Positions 16,801-26,147 are shown, numbered from the stretch's first letter. The stretch: DNA of 64,000 bases from Candidatus Intricatilinea gracilis (GCA_016702605.1 JADJDQ010000021.1:806001-870000); one strand, 5' to 3'. The notes: generated from the sequence alone by a model not told the origin. Program-made: numbers and translations.

Positions 16801-16836
16801 CCGGCGGTCGCTGCGCGGCTGCCTTCGAGGTTGAAC

Positions 16837-18756
16837 ATGGTTGTCATTCAATTGCCCGACGGCTCGCGCCGTGAGTTCGATGGTCCGGTGACGGTGGCCG
16901 AGGTGGCTGCATCGATCGGTGCCGGTCTGGCCAAGGCTGCGCTGGCTGGCCGTGTCGGCACGGGCGAGGCCGCCCGGCTGGTTGATACCAGTCATCGCAT
17001 CGACGCCGACGAGACGTTGGCCATCATCACGGCCAAGGACGAAGCCGGTCTCGAGGTGATCCGCCACTCGACGGCGCACCTGCTGGCCTATGCGGTGAAG
17101 GAGCTCTTCCCCGACGCGCAGGTAACCATCGGCCCGACGATCGAGAACGGCTTTTACTACGACTTCTCGTACAAGCGCCCGTTCACGCCGGAAGACCTCG
17201 CCACCATCGAAAAGAAGATGACCAAGCTGGCGGCCAAGGACGAGCCCGTCGTGCGCAGCGTGTTGCCGCGCGACGAGGCAGTGGCCTACTTCAAGAGTCT
17301 GGGTGAGCACTACAAGGCCGAGATCATCGAGAGCATTCCGGCCGACCAGGACGTGTCGCTCTACGCCGAAGGCAAGTTCACCGACCTGTGCCGCGGCCCG
17401 CACGTGCCGAGCACGGGCAAGCTCAAGTTCTTCAAGCTCATGAAGGTGGCCGGCGCCTACTGGCGGGGTGACCACCGCAACGAGCAGCTGCAGCGCATCT
17501 ACGGCACGGCCTGGACCACCAAGGACGACCTGCAGAAATACCTCGTCATGCTGGAGGAGGCCGAGAAGCGCGACCACCGCAAGCTCGGGCGTGAACTCGA
17601 CCTGTTCCACATGGACGACCACGCGCCGGGCGTGGTGTTCTGGCACGGCAAGGGCTGGGCGGTGTGGCAGGTGGTCGAGCAGTACATGCGCCAGATCTAC
17701 CGCGACAACGGTTACCAGGAGGTCAAGGGCCCGCAGATCCTCGACAAGAGCCTGTGGGAAGCCACCGGCCACTGGGACAAGTACCGCGAAAACATGTTCA
17801 CGACCGAGAGCGAGAAACGTGAATACGCGCTCAAGCCGATGAACTGCCCGGGCCACATCCTGATCTACAAGCAGGGCATCAAGAGCTACCGCGACCTGCC
17901 GCTGCGTCTGGGCGAGTTTGGCCAGTGCCACCGCAACGAACCGTCGGGCGGGCTGCACGGCATCATGCGGGTGCGTGGTTTCACGCAGGACGACGGCCAC
18001 ATCTTCTGCACTGAAGACCAGATTCTGGCCGAGTGCGACGCCTTCACGACGCTGCTGCAGAAGGTCTACGCCGACTTCGGGTTTACCGAGATCCTGTACA
18101 AGGTGGCGACGCGGCCCGAGAAACGCATCGGCTCGGACGAGTTGTGGGACAAGGCCGAGGCCGCGCTCATGGCCAGCCTCAAGAGTTCGGGCTGTGACTT
18201 CGCGGTGTCGCCCGGCGACGGTGCGTTCTACGGCCCCAAGGTCGAATACACGCTCAAGGATGCCCTCGGCCGCCATTGGCAGTGCGGCACCATCCAGGTC
18301 GACTTCTCGCTGCCCGAGCGCCTGGGCGCCGAATACGTGGCCGAGTCCGGCGAGCGCAAACATCCGGTGATGCTGCACCGCGCGATCCTGGGCAGCCTGG
18401 AGCGGTTCATCGGCATCCTGATCGAGGAACACTCGGGCGCGTTGCCTTCGTGGCTGTCGCCGGTGCAGGTGGTGGTGCTCAACATCACCGACGCTCAGGC
18501 CGACTACGCCCAGGGCATTGTCAAAATGCTGCAAAAACAAGGACTTAGAGTTGCGTGCGATTTGCGCAACGAAAAAATCACGTATAAAATCCGCGAGCAT
18601 TCAATGCAGAAGGTTCCGTATCTGCTCGTTGTCGGTGACAAGGAGATGGCTGCCGGGGCCGTTGCAGTGCGCGCCAGAGGCAACAAGGACCTCGGTGTGA
18701 TGGCCTTCGAGGCCTTCTCCCAGATGTTCGCAGCTGAGCTCGGCACCCATCGGTGA
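16837..18756 (+). CDS. thrS: Threonyl-tRNA synthetase
   Basis: The 639-residue class II synthetase charges tRNA-Thr. The TGS domain (about 1-62) is followed by the editing SAD domain (HSTAHLLAYAVKEL, about residue 75 on), the catalytic core with the zinc ligand Cys in MNCPGH, motif 2 (FGQCHRNEPSG), motif 3 (GSLERFIGILIEEH) and the C-terminal anticodon-binding domain. The ATG at 16837 is chosen because a GAGG ribosome site lies 6 bp upstream; a TTG two codons earlier is unlikely. Expression is probably controlled by the upstream Thr-rich leader and terminator. The 3' end contains an AT-richer stretch with a possible internal promoter. Confidence 0.97.
   Translation: MVVIQLPDGSRREFDGPVTVAEVAASIGAGLAKAALAGRVGTGEAARLVDTSHRIDADETLAIITAKDEAGLEVIRHSTAHLLAYAVKELFPDAQVTIGPTIENGFYYDFSYKRPFTPEDLATIEKKMTKLAAKDEPVVRSVLPRDEAVAYFKSLGEHYKAEIIESIPADQDVSLYAEGKFTDLCRGPHVPSTGKLKFFKLMKVAGAYWRGDHRNEQLQRIYGTAWTTKDDLQKYLVMLEEAEKRDHRKLGRELDLFHMDDHAPGVVFWHGKGWAVWQVVEQYMRQIYRDNGYQEVKGPQILDKSLWEATGHWDKYRENMFTTESEKREYALKPMNCPGHILIYKQGIKSYRDLPLRLGEFGQCHRNEPSGGLHGIMRVRGFTQDDGHIFCTEDQILAECDAFTTLLQKVYADFGFTEILYKVATRPEKRIGSDELWDKAEAALMASLKSSGCDFAVSPGDGAFYGPKVEYTLKDALGRHWQCGTIQVDFSLPERLGAEYVAESGERKHPVMLHRAILGSLERFIGILIEEHSGALPSWLSPVQVVVLNITDAQADYAQGIVKMLQKQGLRVACDLRNEKITYKIREHSMQKVPYLLVVGDKEMAAGAVAVRARGNKDLGVMAFEAFSQMFAAELGTHR
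18562..18590 (+). promoter_or_regulatory. Possible internal promoter in thrS for infC-rpmI-rplT
   Basis: TTGCGC (18562-18567) and TAAAAT (18585-18590) are separated by 17 bp within an unusually A-rich part of thrS. This is a plausible sigma-70 promoter that would transcribe infC and the ribosomal protein genes independently of the thrS attenuator. It is a pattern match only. Confidence 0.35.
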
Positions 18757-18841
18757 CGGGCTTTAGGCCGTGGTTCATCCCCTTTGCCAGACGACGCGCT
18801 TGTTATGAACCCCGGGCTATCCGCCCAGAAGGAAACTGACC

Positions 18842-19390
18842 ATCGCTACTTTTCTTGATCGCCGCACTCCGAACGCCGAGCGCAAACACCGTCTCAACCG
18901 CGAGATCACAGCTCTCGAAGTTCGCCTGAACGGCCCTGAGAACGAGCCCCTGGGCATCGTGAGCATTCAGGAGGCACTGCGCCTGTCGGCCGAAGCCGAC
19001 GTCGACCTGGTGGAGATTGCGCCGACCGCGCAGCCCCCGGTCTGCCGGCTGATGGACTACGGCAAGTTCAAGTACCAGGAGCAGAAGAAGGCGGCTGAAG
19101 CCAAGGCCAAGCAGCACGTCATCGATGTCAAGGAAGTCAAGTTCCGTCCCGGTACGGACGACGGCGACTACAACATCAAGATGCGCAACCTGCGCCGCTT
19201 CCTCGAGGAAGGTGACAAGGGCAAGGTCACGCTGCGGTTTCGTGGTCGCGAGATCACGCACCAGGACATCGGCATGCGCATGCTGGAGCGTATCCGCGAC
19301 GAGTTGGCGGATGTGTCGCTGGTCGAGCACATGCCCAAGCTCGAAGGGCGCCAGATGATCATGGTGCTTGCACCGAAGCGCAAGAAGTAA
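18842..19390 (+). CDS. infC: Translation initiation factor IF-3 (AUC start)
   Basis: The 182-residue IF-3 binds the 30S subunit, prevents subunit joining and discriminates initiator codons. Homology covers both domains: the N-domain (LNREITALEVRLNGPENEPLG and the VDLVEIAPTAQPPVCR segment) and the C-domain (FRPGTDDGDYNIK to the end). There is no ATG or GTG at the proper N-terminus; the frame opens at ATC (18842-18844), 7 bp after AGAAGGAA. Rare AUU/AUC starts are a known IF-3 feature that permits autoregulation. A GTG at 18959 would remove 39 conserved residues, so it is rejected. Confidence 0.93.
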   Translation: MATFLDRRTPNAERKHRLNREITALEVRLNGPENEPLGIVSIQEALRLSAEADVDLVEIAPTAQPPVCRLMDYGKFKYQEQKKAAEAKAKQHVIDVKEVKFRPGTDDGDYNIKMRNLRRFLEEGDKGKVTLRFRGREITHQDIGMRMLERIRDELADVSLVEHMPKLEGRQMIMVLAPKRKK

Positions 19391-19505
19391 GAATTCAAGA
19401 ATGGTGTTGCGTTGGTTTGGTCGCCGACGCAGCCCTGTGCCTGTAGGCCCCCAAGACCGCGAGCAGTTCGCGGCGCCTCACGGGAACAACCAAGAAGGAG
19501 CAGTC

Positions 19506-19709
19506 ATGCCCAAGATGAAGACCAAGAGCGGCGCGAAGAAGCGTTTTCGCGTTCGTCCAGGTGGAACCGTCAAGCGCGGTCAGGCGTACAAGCGCCACAT
19601 CCTGACCAAGAAGACCACGAAGAACAAGCGTCACCTGCGTGGTGCTGTCAACGTGCACGAAACCAACATGGGACACATCGCTCAGATGCTGCCCTTTGCT
19701 GGTCTCTGA
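19506..19709 (+). CDS. rpmI: 50S ribosomal protein L35
   Basis: The 67-residue, very basic protein begins MPKMKTKSGAKKRF, the standard L35 N-terminus, and ends near the usual family length of 64-67. AGAAGGAG lies upstream of the ATG at 19506. It is co-transcribed with infC and rplT, as in most bacteria; in enterobacteria L20 represses this pair, and a similar control is possible here but not demonstrable by eye. Confidence 0.97.
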   Translation: MPKMKTKSGAKKRFRVRPGGTVKRGQAYKRHILTKKTTKNKRHLRGAVNVHETNMGHIAQMLPFAGL

Positions 19710-19734
19710 TCTGGTCAGGTAGAAGGAGCTTTAT

Positions 19735-20091
19735 ATGCCTCGCGTCAAACGTGGTGTCACCGCCCGTGCTCGTCACAAGAAGGTCCTGGCACTAGCCAAG
19801 GGCTACCGTGGTCGTCGCAAGAACGTCTATCGCATCGCCAAACAGGCGGTGATGAAGGCCGGTCAATACGCCTACCGTGACCGCCGTGCCAAGAAGCGCG
19901 TGTTCCGCCGCTTGTGGATTGCGCGTATCAACGCCGCTGCACGTTCGCTCGGCCTGACCTACAGCAGGTTCATGGCTGGCCTGAAGAAGGCCAAGATCGA
20001 TGTGGACCGCAAGGTGCTCGCCGATCTGGCCGTGCATGACCCGGCTGCCTTTGGCAGCATCGTTGCACAAGCCAAGGCCCAACTCGCTTGA
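19735..20091 (+). CDS. rplT: 50S ribosomal protein L20
   Basis: The 118-residue protein begins MPRVKRGVTARARHKKVL and has the conserved YRGRRKNVYRIAKQAVMKAGQYAYRDR-type core, so it is unambiguous L20, a primary 23S rRNA-binding assembly protein. AGAAGGAG precedes the start. It lies 25 bp after rpmI. A strong terminator follows before pheS. Confidence 0.97.
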   Translation: MPRVKRGVTARARHKKVLALAKGYRGRRKNVYRIAKQAVMKAGQYAYRDRRAKKRVFRRLWIARINAAARSLGLTYSRFMAGLKKAKIDVDRKVLADLAVHDPAAFGSIVAQAKAQLA

Positions 20092-20140
20092 GTCTGTCAC
20101 CCGCTCGTGGCCCAGGCCGTGAGCGGGTCTCGAGCACTGG

Positions 20141-20169
20141 AAGGCCGAACCCTGGTTCGGCCTTTTTTT
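20141..20169 (+). terminator. Intrinsic terminator between rplT and pheS
   Basis: A perfect 10-bp stem AAGGCCGAAC/GTTCGGCCTT with a CCTG loop is followed by seven T residues ending at 20169, only 7 bp before the upstream pheS ATG. A second weaker hairpin (CCCGCTC/GAGCGGG) precedes it. It should reduce transcription from the ribosomal protein genes into pheST. Confidence 0.85.
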
Positions 20170-20176
20170 ATCTCTC

Positions 20177-21256
20177 ATGACCTCCGACGCTCGATCTGCC
20201 ATGAATGATCTTGACGCCCTGGTGCAGACCGCGCAGGTCGATTTCGCCCAGGCCACCACGCCCGCCCAGCTCGAAGACGCCAAGGCTCGCTACACGGGTA
20301 AGAGTGGCCGCCTGACCGAATTGCTCAAGGGCCTGTCGGCGCTGGCTGTCGACGAGAAGAAGACCCGTGGCGCTGCGATCAACGAGGCCAAGCAGCGCAT
20401 CGAAGCCGCCCTCAACGAGCGCCGCCGCGGCCTTGCCGAAGCCGAGTTGCAGGCCCAGCTCAAAGCCGAGGCGCTCGACGTCACCCTGCCCGGGCGTCGC
20501 CGCGGCAGCGCCGGTCTGCACCCGGTGTCGCTCACGCTCGAGCGTATCGAGCAGATCTTTGGCTCCATGGGTTTCGACGTGGCCGATGGCCCCGAGATCG
20601 AGACCGACTGGTACAGCTTCACCGCACTGAACAACCCCGAGAACCATCCGGCACGTTCGATGCAGGACACGTTCTACGTCGACATGCAGGACGATGCCGG
20701 CCGCCCGCTGTGCCTGCGTCCGCACACCTCGCCGATGCAGATCCGGTATGCGCGCCAGCACGCAGCCCGTCACGCCGCCACCATGGCCGTCGGCCAGCCC
20801 ATGCCCGAGATTCGTGTCATCGCGCCGGGTCGCACCTACCGGGTCGACAGCGACGCCACCCATTCGCCCATGTTTCACCAGTGCGAAGGCCTGTGGATCG
20901 GTGAGAACGTGAGCTTCAAGGACCTCAAGGTCGTCTTCACCGATTTCTTTCGGACCTTCTTCGAGACGCGTGATCTCGAGCTGCGCTTTCGGCCCTCGTT
21001 CTTTCCGTTCACCGAACCGTCGGCCGAGGTCGACATCGCCTTTGCCAGCGGGCCGTTGCAGGGCCGCTGGCTCGAGGTGGCCGGCTCGGGCCAGGTGCAC
21101 CCGAACGTGGTGCGCAACTTCGGTCTCGACCCCGAGCGCTACATCGGTTTTGCCTTTGGCATGGGCCCTGATCGCCTGACCATGCTGCGTTACGGCGTGA
21201 ATGACCTGCGCCTGTTCTTCGACGGCGACCTGCGCTTTCTCAGCCAGTTCAACTGA
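20177..21256 (+). CDS. pheS: Phenylalanyl-tRNA synthetase alpha subunit
   Basis: The 359-residue catalytic subunit of the alpha2-beta2 synthetase has an N-terminal coiled coil (about 1-90), the LHPVSLTLERIEQIF segment, class II motif 2 and motif 3 (FAFGMGPDRLTMLRYG near the C-terminus). The start is uncertain: the ATG at 20177 lies 7 bp after a terminator T tract, and the ATG at 20201 (MNDLDALVQ) agrees better with typical family N-termini; neither has a clear ribosome site. No Phe-rich leader peptide was found. Co-transcription with pheT is likely (30-bp gap). Confidence 0.95.
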   Translation: MTSDARSAMNDLDALVQTAQVDFAQATTPAQLEDAKARYTGKSGRLTELLKGLSALAVDEKKTRGAAINEAKQRIEAALNERRRGLAEAELQAQLKAEALDVTLPGRRRGSAGLHPVSLTLERIEQIFGSMGFDVADGPEIETDWYSFTALNNPENHPARSMQDTFYVDMQDDAGRPLCLRPHTSPMQIRYARQHAARHAATMAVGQPMPEIRVIAPGRTYRVDSDATHSPMFHQCEGLWIGENVSFKDLKVVFTDFFRTFFETRDLELRFRPSFFPFTEPSAEVDIAFASGPLQGRWLEVAGSGQVHPNVVRNFGLDPERYIGFAFGMGPDRLTMLRYGVNDLRLFFDGDLRFLSQFN

Positions 21257-21286
21257 TCGGCCCGGCGTTTTTTCAGGCGACTCACC

Positions 21287-23716
21287 ATGCAATTCCCCGA
21301 ATCCTGGTTGCGCAGCTTCTGCAACCCCGCCCTCAGCTCCGACGAACTCGCGCGCCTGCTCACCATGTCCGGCATGGAGGTGGAAGAGCAGCGCCCGGTG
21401 GCGCCGCCTTTTGCCGGCATCGTCGTGGCCGAGATCCTCACCGCCGACCAGCACCCCAACGCCGACCGCCTGCGCGTGTGCACGGTCGATGCGGGCGCTC
21501 ACAGCAAGGACGGCCCGCTGCAGATCGTCTGCGGCGCGCCGAATGCCCGTGTCGGCATCCGTGTGCCGCTGGCGCTGATCGGTGCCGAACTGCCGCCCGG
21601 CGAAGACGGCAAGCCCTTCAAGATCTGCAAGGGCAAGCTACGCGGTGTCGAGAGCCAGGGCATGTTGTGCTCTGCCCGTGAACTCAAGCTGTCGGAAGAC
21701 CATGGCGGCCTGCTCGAGCTGGCTGCCGACGCGCCGCTGGGCCAGGACATCCGCGCCCATCTGCAGCTCGACGACACCCTGTTCACGCTCAAGCTCACGC
21801 CCAACCTGGGCCACTGCCTGAGCGTGTTCGGCATCGCGCGTGAAGTGGCTGCACTCACAGGTGCGCCGTTGATCGACCCGGTCATCATGCCGGTGGTGCC
21901 GCGCAATGATGCCCACCTGCCGGTCCGTGTCGAAGCGGCTGATCTGTGCGGGCGCTTTTCGGGCCGCGTCGTACGCGGCATCGACCCCACCGCCAAGTCA
22001 CCGGCCTGGATGGTCGAGCGCCTGGCACGTTGTGGTCAGCGCTCGGTCAACGCCTTGGTCGACATCTCGAACTACGTGATGTTCGAGTACGGCCGCCCGA
22101 CGCACATCTTCGACCTCGACAAGATCCACGGCGGCCTGGTGGTGCGATGGGGCAGGGCGGGTGAAAGCCTCAAGCTGCTCAACGGCAACACCATCACGGT
22201 GGACGAGCAGGTCGGCGTCATCGCCGACGACCATGCGGTCGAATCACTCGCCGGCATCATGGGTGGCGACGCCACGGCTGTGAGTGACGACACCCGCAAC
22301 GTCTACGTCGAGGCGGCCTTCTGGTGGCCCGAAGCCGTGGCCGGGCGCTCGCGTCGCTACGCCTTCTCCACCGACGCCGGCCACCGCTTCGAGCGCGGCG
22401 TCGACCCGGCGCTGACCGTCGCCCACATCGAACATATCACCGCGCTGATCCAGCAGATCTGCGGAGGTGAAGCCGGCCCGATCGACGATCAGATCGTTGC
22501 GTTGCCCGAGCGCAAGCCCGTGTCGCTGCGGGTCGACCGTGCGTCCAAGGTGATCGGCATGCCCGTCACGCAGGAGCAATGCGCCACGGTGCTGCAGCGC
22601 CTGGGCCTCGAGTTCACCTCGGTGCCCAACGTGTTGACCGTGACGCCACCGACCTGGCGCTTCGACCTCACGATCGAGGAAGACCTGATCGAGGAAGTCA
22701 TCCGTGTCATCGGCTACGACAAGCTGCCGGGCGATGCGCCGCTGGCGCCAGTCACCGCCAGTGCCCGGCCCGAGGCACGCCGCAGCAGCCATGCGTTGCG
22801 CCGTCTGGCCGCGGCGCTCGACTATCAGGAAACCATCAACTACAGCTTCGTCGAAGAACGCTGGGAGCGTGAGCTGGCCGGCAATATCGAGCCCATCCGC
22901 TTGCTCAATCCCATCGCCGCGCCGCTGGCGGTGATGCGGTCCAGCCTGCTTGGCAGCCTGATCGACGTGCTGAAGCGCAACCTGTCGCGCCGCGCCGCAC
23001 GTGTGCGGGTGTTCGAGATCGGCCGTGTCTACGCGCGCGACGCCTCGGTCGCCACCAGCGACACCTCGGTGGTCGGCGTGGCCCAGCCGCTGCGACTTGC
23101 AGGACTGGCCTACGGTGGCGCCGATGGACAGCAGTGGGGCGGCCGCGAACGCGCGGTCGACTTCTACGACGTCAAGGGCGACGTCGAGGCGCTGTTTGCG
23201 CCGCGCAAGGTGAGTTTTGTCGCCACCGACCATCCGGCGCTGCATCCGGGCCGCTCGGCACGTGTCGTGCTGGACGGGCGCGATGTGGGCGTCGTGGGTG
23301 AATTGCATCCGCGCTGGCGCCAGACCTACGAACTGCCGACTGCGCCGGTCGTGTTCGAACTCGACCTGGCGGCACTCACCGAACGCGATGTGCCCAGCTT
23401 CAAGGCCGTGCCGCGCCAGCAGTCGGTGCAGCGCGACCTGGCGCTGATCGTCGGTGATCAGGTCAATGCCGATGCCTTGCTGGCCGCACTGCGCGACGCG
23501 CCACATCAAGGGCTGCTGCGCGACGCCCGCCTGTTCGACGTCTACCGCCCGACCACGCCGCAGCCCGGCATGGCCGACGGTGAACGCAGCCTGGCCGTGC
23601 GCCTGGACCTGCTCGACGACAACGCGCCGCTCACCGACGCCCGCTGCGACGAAGTCGTGGCAGCCTTGCTGGCCGCGGCCAGTTCACGCACCGGTGCGCG
23701 CCTGCGCAGCGCCTGA
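21287..23716 (+). CDS. pheT: Phenylalanyl-tRNA synthetase beta subunit
   Basis: The 809-residue beta subunit has the expected order: an N-terminal EMAP/OB tRNA-binding domain (about 40-150, with AGIVVAEILTADQHPNADRL), the B3/B4 editing domain (about 210-385), B5 (about 405-475), a class II-like core (about 490-690) and a C-terminal ferredoxin-fold anticodon-binding domain (about 715-808, ending in ASSRTGARLRSA). The length is normal. It is followed 44 bp later by ihfA, as is usual in proteobacteria. Confidence 0.97.
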   Translation: MQFPESWLRSFCNPALSSDELARLLTMSGMEVEEQRPVAPPFAGIVVAEILTADQHPNADRLRVCTVDAGAHSKDGPLQIVCGAPNARVGIRVPLALIGAELPPGEDGKPFKICKGKLRGVESQGMLCSARELKLSEDHGGLLELAADAPLGQDIRAHLQLDDTLFTLKLTPNLGHCLSVFGIAREVAALTGAPLIDPVIMPVVPRNDAHLPVRVEAADLCGRFSGRVVRGIDPTAKSPAWMVERLARCGQRSVNALVDISNYVMFEYGRPTHIFDLDKIHGGLVVRWGRAGESLKLLNGNTITVDEQVGVIADDHAVESLAGIMGGDATAVSDDTRNVYVEAAFWWPEAVAGRSRRYAFSTDAGHRFERGVDPALTVAHIEHITALIQQICGGEAGPIDDQIVALPERKPVSLRVDRASKVIGMPVTQEQCATVLQRLGLEFTSVPNVLTVTPPTWRFDLTIEEDLIEEVIRVIGYDKLPGDAPLAPVTASARPEARRSSHALRRLAAALDYQETINYSFVEERWERELAGNIEPIRLLNPIAAPLAVMRSSLLGSLIDVLKRNLSRRAARVRVFEIGRVYARDASVATSDTSVVGVAQPLRLAGLAYGGADGQQWGGRERAVDFYDVKGDVEALFAPRKVSFVATDHPALHPGRSARVVLDGRDVGVVGELHPRWRQTYELPTAPVVFELDLAALTERDVPSFKAVPRQQSVQRDLALIVGDQVNADALLAALRDAPHQGLLRDARLFDVYRPTTPQPGMADGERSLAVRLDLLDDNAPLTDARCDEVVAALLAAASSRTGARLRSA

Positions 23717-23760
23717 CATCGCGCCACGACACAACCGCGTCCAAAAGGGAGACAAGAGAC

Positions 23761-24102
23761 ATGGAACGTGACATCCAGCCCACCCTCGAGACCCCGACCC
23801 TTACCAAGGCCGAACTCGCCGAACTGCTGTTCGAGCGCCTGGGCCTGAACAAGCGCGAGAGCAAGGACATGGTCGAGTCCTTCTTCGACTTCGTCCACAA
23901 GTCGCTGGTGCAAGGTGAGGACGTCAAACTCTCGGGCTTCGGCAACTTCCAGGTGCGCCGCAAGGCGCCCCGCCCCGGGCGCAACCCGCGCACCGGCGAA
24001 GCCATCCCGATCCGGGCGCGCAACGTGGTCACGTTTCACGCCAGCCACAAACTCAAAGCCGTCGTTCAAGGAGAGCGTCCCGCCGACGGGGACTTCGAGT
24101 AA
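23761..24102 (+). CDS. ihfA: Integration host factor alpha subunit
   Basis: The 113-residue DNA-bending protein has the HU/IHF fold. The DNA-intercalating arm region RPGRNPRTGEAIPI, with its conserved Pro, and the GFGNFQVRRK strand are present. The N-terminus is about 14 residues longer than in E. coli IHF-alpha, as is common in Burkholderiales. A GGGAGA ribosome site precedes the ATG at 23761. Its place directly after pheT supports the alpha assignment over beta or HU. Confidence 0.95.
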   Translation: MERDIQPTLETPTLTKAELAELLFERLGLNKRESKDMVESFFDFVHKSLVQGEDVKLSGFGNFQVRRKAPRPGRNPRTGEAIPIRARNVVTFHASHKLKAVVQGERPADGDFE

Positions 24103-24137
24103 AGTCTCGCTTTGCTTCAGCATGCCATTGATTTGCA

Positions 24138-24816
<679 letters not shown>

Positions 24817-24824
24817 ATCAAATC

Positions 24825-24857
24825 AATGGGTTAGCTCTCACAAGGAGCTAGCCCATT
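24825..24857 (+). terminator. Terminator after tRNA-Pro
   Basis: A 13-bp stem AATGGGTTAGCTC/GAGCTAGCCCATT (one G-T pair) with a 7-nt loop ends in TTTT. It lies 8 bp after the tRNA CCA and probably ends the whole translation-gene transcript. Confidence 0.8.
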
Positions 24858-25130
24858 TTGATTTGTGGCGCGGAGCTGGCTATCTGGTGACTACTTGATG
24901 TTTAGACCGTGAGCGCCCGGCGGCACCACCTTGATGCCGACGCGGGATGCCGCGGCGATGCCTGCCACGCTGCGCGCTGAACGGTGAGCGCTGCGAGCAC
25001 CTCCTGCACCGCCCGGTGGGTCACGGCCATCACGACAAGGCCCAGGACGCGATGCAGCCCTGGCCAGCAGGCGCGCAGTCCCAGGTCGAACTGGCTTGCA
25101 GCGACCAGGATTTGGCTGCAGTTGAGGCAG

Positions 25131-25628
25131 TCAAGGTGTTGCCAGCCCTGACATGGCAACCGCGCTGACGTAAAGGCCCAGGCCGAACACAGCGTGGTTG
25201 GCAAGGCTGCGCAGGCTGTTCATCAGCGGCGCGGGTGTCCGCGACGACGCGATGCCCGCACCCATCGCCGGCTGCAACACGAACAGGGGCGCCGACGCAG
25301 TGACCAGTCCCCAGGCCACTGCCGGAAGGAGCGAGGGATTGGCCAGCCAGGAAGCGCCCAGCAGGGCTACCAGGATGGCGGCGAAAGTGATGCCCACGAC
25401 GTAGTGGGTCAACCAGCCGAGGCCGAGCTCGGCGGCAACGGGTGGCGCGCGCCGGATGGCATCGTGCGCGATTCGGCCATGGAACAGGTGGCCGACCCAA
25501 CGCCCAAGCAGCGCGAAGTCCATGGTTGGCACCCCCATGCGCCCGAGCAGCAGCAGCCAGAGGTCCATCAGCGCCGTCGCACCGATGCCGACGACGACGG
25601 CCTGGAAGATGGCAGGGTGTGATTCCAT
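25131..25628 (-). CDS. DUF2938 family membrane protein
   Basis: The 165-residue protein matches the DUF2938 pattern: four hydrophobic helices (about 8-28, 72-95, 98-118 and 140-162), an early ALMDLWLLLLGR helix and the GRWVGHLFHGRI segment. Function is unknown. The ATG at 25626-25628 has an AAGGAG ribosome site 8 bp upstream. It is divergent from a MerR-family regulator, and the shared 87-bp gap holds a promoter with a 19-bp spacer reading toward this gene, so it is probably the regulator's target. About 260 bp between its stop and the tRNA-Pro terminator hold nothing I can identify. Confidence 0.8.
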   Translation of the reverse strand: MESHPAIFQAVVVGIGATALMDLWLLLLGRMGVPTMDFALLGRWVGHLFHGRIAHDAIRRAPPVAAELGLGWLTHYVVGITFAAILVALLGASWLANPSLLPAVAWGLVTASAPLFVLQPAMGAGIASSRTPAPLMNSLRSLANHAVFGLGLYVSAVAMSGLATP

Positions 25629-25669
25629 CGAGTGCTCCTTCAGTCTTGACGAATGTTTCAACGGAAGTC

Positions 25670-25700
25670 AGGATAGAAGTTGAAGTCGACTTCAAGTCAA
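25670..25700 (-). promoter_or_regulatory. MerR-type promoter with palindromic operator
   Basis: Reading on the minus strand, TTGACT (25700-25695) and TATCCT (25675-25670) are separated by exactly 19 bp. The spacer and the edge of the -35 contain the perfect 16-bp palindrome TTGAAGTCGACTTCAA (25680-25695). A stretched 19-bp spacer with a central dyad is the hallmark of MerR-activated promoters. It drives the DUF2938 gene, with a short leader of about 35 nt. Confidence 0.75.
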
Positions 25701-25715
25701 GAGCATTCGACAGCC

Positions 25716-26147
25716 ATGGACATTGCAGAAGTCGTCCGGCGGACCGGCATCGCCTCGTCTGCACTGCGCTACTACGAGCGGCGGGGCCTCATCGCGTCGG
25801 TTGGCCCGGCGGGAACCCGGCGCCGCTTCGCGCCAGGCGTGCTGGATCAACTCGCCTTGATCGCGCTCGGACAAGCAGCCGGGCTGTCCCTCGACGACAT
25901 CCAGTCGATGCTCTCACCCCACAGTGCGCCGACCATCGATCGCCAGTTGCTCGCGGCCAAGGCCGACGAGATCGATGCCCAGGTCAGGCAGTTGCAGGCC
26001 ATGAGCCGTGGGCTGAGGCATGCCGCAGCCTGCCCGGCGCCCAGCCATGCGCAGTGCCCGACTTTCCTGAAGTTGCTCGAGGCGGCTGCCGTTGGTGCCC
26101 TGGTCCGACGCAGGCGCGGCGAGGGTCGCGAGCCGGTGAAGCCGTGA
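25716..26147 (+). CDS. MerR family transcriptional regulator
   Basis: The 143-residue protein has an N-terminal MerR helix-turn-helix (DIAEVVRRTGIASSALRYYERRGLI), a dimerisation helix (about 75-110) and a C-terminal segment with two cysteines in CPAPSHAQCPTF. The cysteine spacing does not match SoxR's CxxCxC cluster, so redox or metal sensing is only a possibility. It is divergent from the DUF2938 gene and very likely regulates it through the 19-bp-spacer promoter. The ATG at 25716 is chosen because homology begins there; the frame opens 36 bp earlier. Confidence 0.85.
   Translation: MDIAEVVRRTGIASSALRYYERRGLIASVGPAGTRRRFAPGVLDQLALIALGQAAGLSLDDIQSMLSPHSAPTIDRQLLAAKADEIDAQVRQLQAMSRGLRHAAACPAPSHAQCPTFLKLLEAAAVGALVRRRRGEGREPVKP

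Noticed and set aside
16753..18600. 615-codon frame antisense to thrS
   Set aside because: Antisense shadow of a certain gene; it also covers the terminator upstream.
20168..21502. 444-codon frame antisense to pheS
   Set aside because: Antisense shadow; no family features.
24869..25130. Small coding frames between tRNA-Pro and DUF2938
   Set aside because: Both strands have short frames of 70-100 codons, without ribosome sites, homology or consistent codon bias.
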